Of a stretch of DNA of 64,000 nt, positions 54,901 through 63,900 are shown in pieces. This DNA comes from Planctomycetota bacterium. Its GTDB lineage: Bacteria > Planctomycetota > Planctomycetia > Pirellulales > Pirellulaceae. The position numbers were made by a program, and so were the translations under genes. Below the pieces are notes generated by a model that worked only from the letters and a program-made list of their open reading frames with translations, was not told the DNA's origin and made no database searches. Every line of letters starts with the position of its first letter. Positions within the stretch are counted from its first letter, which is position 1. Where the stretch lies: positions 1 through 64,000 of the forward strand of contig VGZA01000002.1 in the NCBI GenBank assembly GCA_016872775.1, given 5' to 3'.

Positions 54901-57900
54901 TGACGGATGTGGCGGCCGAAGCACCGACATGCACCAAACCTCTCGCCAACGCCTTGGTTTGCAGGCCAGCCAACGCGCCGGCGTTCACCGCCTGCTGGAT
55001 CGTCGACGCGATCGCCTGGGCGATCTGCGTGGCGCTGCTGGTCGACGTGATCGAAACGACGCGCGTCGGCAGGGTTGGTAACGAGCCGTTGGTATCGAAT
55101 TCAAATGTCACGCTGCGTTTGCCGTCGTTAACACTGAATCTCTGTCCATCACTTATACCACCAGGTCCCGCTCCGATCGCCGGGACAACCAGTTCCAGGA
55201 CCGGCGGCACGTTGAGTTTGTAGCCGCCCTCGTATTCAAACGCGATACGATTCCCGTTGTCATCGGTAATCGTAAACGCGTCGCCATCGACGAGGCTGCC
55301 GCCATGGTCCGCATCGATCACGAACCGGTCCCGATTGTTCAACATGATCTGGTAAACGTTGTCACGTCCCCAGATGCCGGCGAGCGGCGCCAGACTGATC
55401 GTGTTGGTGATCGAGTCATAACGGAAGGCATAATCGAGCCCTTCGCGCAGCAGGCGGTTGTTCTCGAAAAGCGTGACCACCGGGCCACGCAACGTCACGG
55501 GCACATTCAGCTCGTCCACCAGGATCGGTCCGGTAAGCACCGTATCGTCATCGGCGCCGGTGCCTGGGAACGGATTGTCCGCACCGAACTGATCCTCCAA
55601 CTGCAAGCGGAACTCGTTGAAGAATCCGCTGGTCACCTGAACCACCGTCGCGGTGGGGTCGTTGTCGATGCCTTCCGAGTCGTTATCCAACGGGGTCGTC
55701 AGAATGACCGTGGGAGTTGAAAAGTCGGCGCGGTCCAACCCGCCGCGATCGCGGAAAAGTCCTTGCGGTGAAGCGGTCGACGGATCGTCCACGCGCAACT
55801 GCCCGGTGGCATCCTGCGTCGGAGCGAGAATCGGCGTGGGGGTAATGCCCACGGTACGCTTCACCCGATTCGCGAAGTCCTGCCGGTCATCCAGCTGATT
55901 GATCGCGCTGTCGATGATCCGCGATCCCTGGTAAGGGAAGAAACGACCACTGCCCGGATCGACAAAAATCCGCTCGCCGACAGGAATCTGTACGTTGAAG
56001 TCAATTCCCGCCGCCGACACGTTGGTGTTGCTGCCGTTGAACTGGAACGCCGACCCGGTGATAACTTGCGCCGCCGGGTGACTGAATTGTTCCGACGAAA
56101 TCCCCACGAAGCCCGCCTGCAGGTTCGCGAACAGGTTGTTCAGCGATGTCGGTCCCGACCGCTCCGACGCCAGTATGCCCGTCTCCGGAAGGTACTGGTC
56201 GAAATTATCGCCGCCGCCCGGATAGAAGGCGAGTCCAGTATTGATGTCGCGGATGCGGGCGACATTTTGGATCACTACCAGCCGCTCCGTGGTACCGCAC
56301 AACGAAGTTTCGGGAAGATCGTGCCCGAAGCCGAAGTCGCAAAGGCGGCCATCTGGATGAGTCGGAAAACCGCCGCCCCCACCGTCATCGCCACCCAATG
56401 CCCTGGCGGTTACTCGACGGTGCGGGCTGGCCGTACCGAATTCGCCGTTGGAGAGGGTGATGCCGTTGCCCAGCGGCGAACCGTTGATCGCGTTGCGAAT
56501 GGCGACCGCGACTTCGTCGGCCATGAATCCGGCACCGTGGCCGCCAGAGTCCGGTACGGCGGTGTTATTAATGGGGATCAACACGGCGCCTGGATTGACC
56601 GCGGCACCATTCGTATCGAACTCGAATGTCACCACGTTCCCGGTCATGTCTTCGATCTGGAAAGCTTGACCGTCGACGACCAGAGGGGAAGCATGTTCGG
56701 GAGCGGCAATCGTGGTACCGTGTTTGTTGACGTAGATCGCCGCATTGCGAGGCGCCCGCACGTCGATCGTGATATCGTAGGGGCCCGTGCTGGAAGAACC
56801 GGGGCGGTTACCTTGGCTGAACGGATCGTAAGTGTTCGTGCCGCGGCCGCTTACGGCGACATAATAGGTACCGGCGCGATCGGCCACGTAATTCAAGAAG
56901 GAGTCGACGCTGGGGGTTTCGCCCGGCGCCGGATCGTCGTCGCTGGCCAGAACTTCCTGCCCAATGCTGTCGAACAGCCGCAGGTACGGGTTAAGTGTGC
57001 TGCCACCGCCGCGCTGGGCGGCGTCGATATCGACCGTCACGCGGTCTCCCACGGCGAGCTGGAATCGGAAAAAGTCCACGTCCAGGGAAGGGTCAATCCG
57101 GTAGTCGGCGTTGTCACCAATCCGGCCGGTGGCGGTGTACGCGACCGAATGATGCTGTGGTCCTTGTCGCGTATCGATCGCATCGAATTGCGAGTCATTT
57201 GGCTCGGCATATGCTTGCGGATTCGTCCCGGCAAAACCGTCGTTGCCATACAGGGTGTTATTCGCCAGATGGGCGAACGGCACGGCGTTCATTCCCAGGG
57301 GAACTCGGCGAATATCGGACGCTGTCATGAACGTATGGACGTAGCCGGTGATATGGTTGACGAAGACCGCTGGACGACCGTTGCGACGGCTGGGGCCGAC
57401 GATCGCCGATCCGGCATTCAACGTCGTACCGTTCGTCACCAGCAGACTGCCGTTGATCGCGGCGGCAATGGCCCGGGCCATCTCGTTCTCGGTGTAGCCG
57501 ACGGTCCGCCCCAGGTACTCCGTCGAATTCGTTCGTCGGAAGAAAATCGGTATGTGGTCCGGTACGTACCCATCGCCACCCGTCACGCCGCTACCCGGAC
57601 CAGCGCCGAAACAGGTCCCCGGCTTCTCATCGCCCGAAATATCTTCGAACTCGAAATAGACCAGGGTGCGGTAGGACGTCAGCGAGAACTGCTCGCCGTC
57701 GCAGTACTGATCGCCGGCCTGCACGGGAGTATCCGCAGGATCCTGCTCTGGCGGATCAACACGCGAAGTGATTTCGATCGGGTTCAGATCGCCACTGACG
57801 TGGATTCCCCCTAAGCCGGCATCCCAGATGACGTTGTTGGTAATCAAGGCACCGGGAACAAAACCACCACCTGGACCGACCAGATCTCCTGACTGATTAT

Positions 57901-60900
57901 TCAATGCCGGCAGTTTGATCGCGGCGCCGTAATGAGGATTGCCAAAACCAAAATTCACGCCGGGTTCCGAATCGCGAAAGCCCGCATCGGAGATAATGGC
58001 GAAATCGCGCACATGACTGATGAAATTGGAGTTAATGATCATCGCGCCTTGGTCGCGGAATACATTGCTGTCGCCGTCGGCAGCGAAGAACGAGGCCTGC
58101 AGACTGTTCGAGACCGCGGGAGCGACCGCCGAGAGACTCCCCGCGCCGATAAACAATGCGCTGTCGCCGTCCGGATTTCCAACGTCGGCGATAGCGATTT
58201 TCAAGGTATGGGGACCAGCGAGCAGGTTCGGGACCGTGGCATTCAAAACCACCGTGAAACCGTCGAACCCAAACTGACGCAGCCAACGCCCCCCATCGTT
58301 AGGATCGTTGTTCTTGTAAAACTCGCTATTCGCGGCGTTGATCCCAATCGGATTACCAGCATTGACGGTCTCGCGTGCGATCGGATCCGGACCCGGAGTC
58401 AGGATCACTCGCATTCCGTCCACAAAGACCGCGAAAACGTCGGGATCCGCGGTCCCGAGCAATTCGTTGTACTCCTCCGACGCGAACACCAACTGCAGAT
58501 TCAAGTCACCGCCGATGGAACCGTTGGCGAACTGGAAGTCGAATTGCAGCGACGTGCTGTCGACCGTCGTGACGCCGTAGCTGGCATCGAGGTCGGAATC
58601 ACCGAGCAGCGACGAGTTATTGGAGGCGGAGTCGGCGGTATTCGGCCCTTTCGCGACCGCGGCCTTGCCCGTGCTGAGTATGATCCCCTGGGCCAGGCCG
58701 ATCGACGAACCACCGCCGGTGTAGGTCCCCGCGCTTCCCTTACCCGCGACCAGCGTCGCACTGTCCACCGCGGTAATTCCCGCGCCGAGGATATTGTCTC
58801 GCAGCGCGTTGGCGGTCGGCGTGGTGCTAGTGACCGTCAGAATGTCCGAGGGCCGGGCGACCAACGAACCGGACACATTACCGAACAATAAAATCCGGTT
58901 GTCCTCGACTCCGGAGACTTGTCCGCCCGCCGATGAGGCCTGCAGCGAGAGCACACCTTGAATCGCGGGATTATTAATAATGTCGCGAATCGTCGCGGCA
59001 ACTTCACCGTCCGTATCGGTCGCCGCGAACGGCACCGCAATATGATTCGGATCCAACAGCCCACCGCCACTGTCGAACTCGAAGGTCAGGAAATTGATGC
59101 CATCACCAAGCACAAAGGTCTGTCCGTCCTGGATCTCGCTGCCACGCGGAGCGTAAATGGTCGTCTGCTCCGTCGACCGGTCGTTGGTGTCCATGTCCTT
59201 GGTCAATGTCAGGCCGACCGTATTTGTCAGCGTCGCCGTCCGCGACGTGCCGTATTTCTCGCCGGGTCGAATTTCCAGCTGATAGGCGCCTTTGGCAATC
59301 GGATTTGCCCCGAACGGCAGACCCGGAGTCGTGATGAAACCGACGTTGCCGGGCGTCGAATCGACCACCATTTCGCCCCGCTCCGCGAAACCGATCACGA
59401 TATCGTCGATAAACGCGCCGCGATCGAAGCCCGTCGCGGTGCCCTCGGCGTCAAACTCAAACCGCAGCCGCAACTGGTCCTCGCCCGCGAACTGGCCCAA
59501 GTCCGCGCGCAGCTGCCGCCAGGTACCGGTATTGTTGGCGATCATCCCTACACTGCTCTTGCCAAACGCCTCCTTGACGTCGTTGGTGGCCAGCAGCGTG
59601 TCGGGTCCCGATTCGTGCCGCACCCAGACTCGGAAGTGATCGTCCGAGTCACCGTCAAGGAAGTAATTGAAATACAAACGCGGCAAGTCGTCCTTGGAAT
59701 AGCCCTGCAGACTGAAGGCGTTGGAAACCAGGTCGCCTTTCGCACTCGAGTCGTAGCTGTTCTTCGTTTCGTCGCCAAAATAGAAAACGGTATCGTTCTT
59801 GTTGGCCGTCGTCGTGAAGGCATGGCTCTCGAGCGACACCTGCAGTGTGTAAAAATCACCGCTGATCAACGGGTCGCCGACAATTCCGCCCGCTTTACCG
59901 GTCGACGGGAATCGGGCAATGCCCAGGATGTAGTTGCCGGCCGTCGGGAAACGACAGTCGATAAACGAATCATCGATCGACGTGCTACCGGCATCACCTG
60001 CCGACGTCGCACTGTCATCGTTTTCGCATGCGGCACCGGTGATCGCGTCCGTGACCGGATTGCCCGCCGCATCGTACAGGAAAATCTGCGTGTTGAGTCC
60101 CGGCGAGGTGTAGTCAATATCGAAAATACCCCGCTCTTTGTCCTTGGCGACGCTGAACCGGTAATAGTCGAAGGACTTGTTACCCGTGCCGGTGATGGTC
60201 ACATGCGGAATCGTCGTGGAAGTATTGGCGGTCGCATCGCCAATACTGGGATCGAAATTCTTGGACCAGAATTTCGAGTTATTGATATCCTGGGCCGTGC
60301 CGATCGAGTCGTTGGGCTCAATTTCGGTGATCGTACTCGCCGCAGTCAATGTGCCGCGACTCAAATCAAACGCGGGGCGCAATCCGTGGTGGTTTGACGA
60401 TCCTGGTTCAATCTTGGAGGTCGCGTGCCAGAGGTTCGGGGCGACACCGGCGAAGGTTGGATCGAGGAACTCCGGATAGACCGGCAGTCCGGCGGTCGAA
60501 CCACCCGAGGAGCCGATATGGTCTTCGACCAGGCGCGTGACAGAGTCGATCGGCTCCAGACGCACGAGCGGATTCAACAGCGCGGCGGGAATCTGGTTGG
60601 AATGGTAGACGGCGGCGAAGTAGGTTCCGACCGGCAGCGCCACGGTGCCGATAAATGCATCGTTCGGTCCGACCGTGCCGCGCGACAGGTCGGTGAAGTC
60701 GTTGGTCTCCAGCGGGCGCGGCCGATCGTCCGCGATATTCGAATCGGTGCCGATCAATACCAGCCGACGCTGCGCGTCGAAAATGGCGATCGACGTATCG
60801 GGGCGGCTCAATCCGTCCGCATAGTCCACGTCGAACGTCATGAATGCATGCAGGGCAGGCCTGTTCGGTTGCTGTAGTTGGGTGTAATTGACTTCGAACT

Positions 60901-63900
60901 GATAGACATCGACATCGGTCGTGCCGCTGATCGAACCACCCACGGAGACCACTCCGCGGTCCGACGTGAGGATATTGCCCAGATACTGCGGGCGATTGCC
61001 GGGAGCGCTGGGGTTCGCCGAAAAAACGTTATTGTTCGATTCCGGATCGACAGCCGTCGCTACTTCCTCGTTTTCGGCCGCTTCGCCGAGCAGCGGCGAG
61101 TGACCCGGCAGACCATGGATTTCGATACCGTTGGTCGCATAACGGATATCCGCGAATCGGACCGTCGAACCGGCGAATTCATCGACCTCGCGGGTGCGAA
61201 TCTGGAACTGGTAATAGCCCGAGGTCAGTCCGGCGTCGGACAGATCGAGTTCACCGCTGCTGCTGCGAACGCGGAAATGATACGTGCTACGAACGCCCAC
61301 GGTTCCAGGCAATACCATTCGCATGCCGGCGTCGCGGGGATTGTAGCTCCAATAATCGCGGAATCCGAGCGGCGACTTGCGCAACGGATTCACCAATTCG
61401 GGCCGAATACCGTTCGCGGTGACGAGCAAGGAGCGATCGGACTGCTCCGCCGCCGAGTCGTCGGATCGCGCCAGGACATTACCATTGGCGTCGAGTACTT
61501 CCACCACCGTGTCGAACGCGTAGGTCGAGCGGTCGATGTCGAGCCAGATCTCGGTTCCAGCGACGGCCGTCATACTGTAGATGTCGACGTCGGCGGGGGC
61601 ATTGATCAAGCCCTCGATCCGGAACCCCATCCGCAGATACGAATCACCGTTCTGCTCCTTGGCGGCCAGGTCGCCCAGGAATTGCGCCGTGGCAGGCTGC
61701 GCATTTGTTCCCGGCGGCACCGCGTCGCGCAATTCCGTTTCCAGGACCATTTCCACGTTGCGGTCATGGCTGTACTGCTCAATCAACAACCCGCGCCAAT
61801 CCTCGGGACGTGGAATCGAGGCGATCCCATTGTTGTTGGTGTCGGTTAGGGGACGATGATCGGGCGTCAATCCGGCCCCGACGCTGTCATCGTGGAACGA
61901 CGTCAGCACCACCGGGAAGCCCGGCTGGCCGATCACGTGCAATGTACCGCCGATACGATCGGTCATATCGAGCGGCGTACCGGTCGCGGTGAATCCGGTG
62001 CCGGCGGCTCGCACAAAGTTATGGCCGTTAGGACCGATCCCATCGAAGAGCTTCACGACCAGGCTTTCGTCCGGCCGGCTCTGCAGGCGAATTCCGCCGT
62101 AGGTATGAAGATTGCCAACGGTAATCGCATCGAACATCACGTGAACCATGTCGGTATCATCCCAGATACCTTCGGTGGTCAGCGTTGTACCGCGTATCAG
62201 CATGCCGTTGATCCCGTTCCGCGACTGCAGATTGCCGCGAATCAGCGGACCATGATTGTCGCGGAAATCGCCCAGCAGATCCAAGTCGCCTCGTTCTCGA
62301 CCGCTGTCGGGAAGGCGAGTCGCATTCAGAGAATTGGCATTGATATTGATTGTCGGCTGTTGTGGGCTCGAGCCAAGAATCTGGCTGTCGTTGCCGCGGA
62401 ACACGTTTTCGACGATGATCGGCTGGGCTCCGCGGACAAACATGACCGCAGGCAGGTTAGAGCTCCTGCCCAACCGGTTCGCCGGTCCCTGCCCGCCTAC
62501 TCCCGAGGCGTTCTTCTCGATAATCGAATGGGCCAATCGCAGATCGGACTGATGGACTTCCAGTACGTTAAACGCCTTGAAGGTGCCTTCGAGCTTGGAG
62601 ATACCGCCTGCGTAGGCGATAAGGGCATGATCGAAATTGCCGGTGCTGGTGTGACCGAGATAGATTCCGGACCAGTCGGCCGGATTAGGCTGGCGTTCGT
62701 TGGCACCCTGATTGTCGTCGTTGTTGGTGTCGAAAGTGCCGCCGGCCCCGAATCGATCGTCGAGCTTGGAGGTCAGAACGATCTCCTCGCCGGTTAAGCC
62801 CTCGACGAGCAGCTGCGCGCCGAAACTGATCTCGATGCGAGCACCTTCCAGCTTCACGACAGTACCCGGATCGATGACCAGCCGGGCGTCAAGCCGCGGC
62901 CGCTGCAGCGAAGTGAGGGCCGTGTTCAAGGTACCGCCGGCGGCTCCACCGTCGTCCTCGTAGGTCAACGCCGAGCGGCTGATTTGTGCCAACAGGGTGT
63001 AAGGGCCGGCGCCCCCCGGCGCACTGCGATAGACGCGCCGCGCCACGAATTCGCCCACCGCGCCGGGAATGTTCCCCAGCCGGATCGATCCGGTGGATGC
63101 GAGCGTCACATTGCCGGTCGCCGACGAAGCCGGTCCTTCAAAGCCGTCGGCATCGACCATCGTCACGCGATAGTTGTAGGTCCCCGCGGCCAGCGTCCCG
63201 ATCTGCGACGTGGTCAGCGTCACCAGGTTCAGCGGCAACGTGCGTGTTTCCTGAATCGAGCCGCCAGGCGTTCCCTGAACGATCAACGATTCCGCCAGGT
63301 AATGCACAATGTCGGTATCATCGAATCGCCCGGCGAGCGTCAACGGCTTCGAGGCATCTCCCGGCGCCGTGGTGATTCGTACGATCAATCCGTTGATCGA
63401 ATTGTTCACGATGCGGTTGCCATGGATGTCGGGGCCTACGCGGTCGTAGTCGGAAGTGAATTGACCCGACAACTGGTAATTCGCCGAGTGAAAATTCGTT
63501 TCGTCAAAACTGTTGGGATCGGCGGAAATCGCCGAGTCGGCGCTGCTGGTGATGCGGTTGTATGAGATCGTCGGGCGGGCCTCGGTCAACTGGATCGGTT
63601 GCACCACGTGACCGACCGAATCGACATTTACAATGCCGCCGCCGTAACGGATGTCGGCATGGTTCACGTAGTTGATAAAAGTGCCGTCCCGTTCCCGGTC
63701 GAACTCGCCGCGCGCGCGGTCGAGATCATTCTTAAAGACGATGCCACCCCAGTTTCCCGGAGTAGGGAACGTCGCGGGCGCATAGGTGTCGCGACCGATC
63801 GTTTCGTCCAGCCAGGAGGTGAAGAAGACGCTTTGCCGCGGCGTGCCGAGGATCTGCAAGGCGCCGTGCGAGCGATCGACATTCAGGTTCGAACTGCCGA

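Noticed and set aside
56066-57814. 582-codon plus-strand open frame inside the second giant gene
   Set aside because: It is antisense to continuous modular coding sequence, and its composition is typical of a shadow frame.
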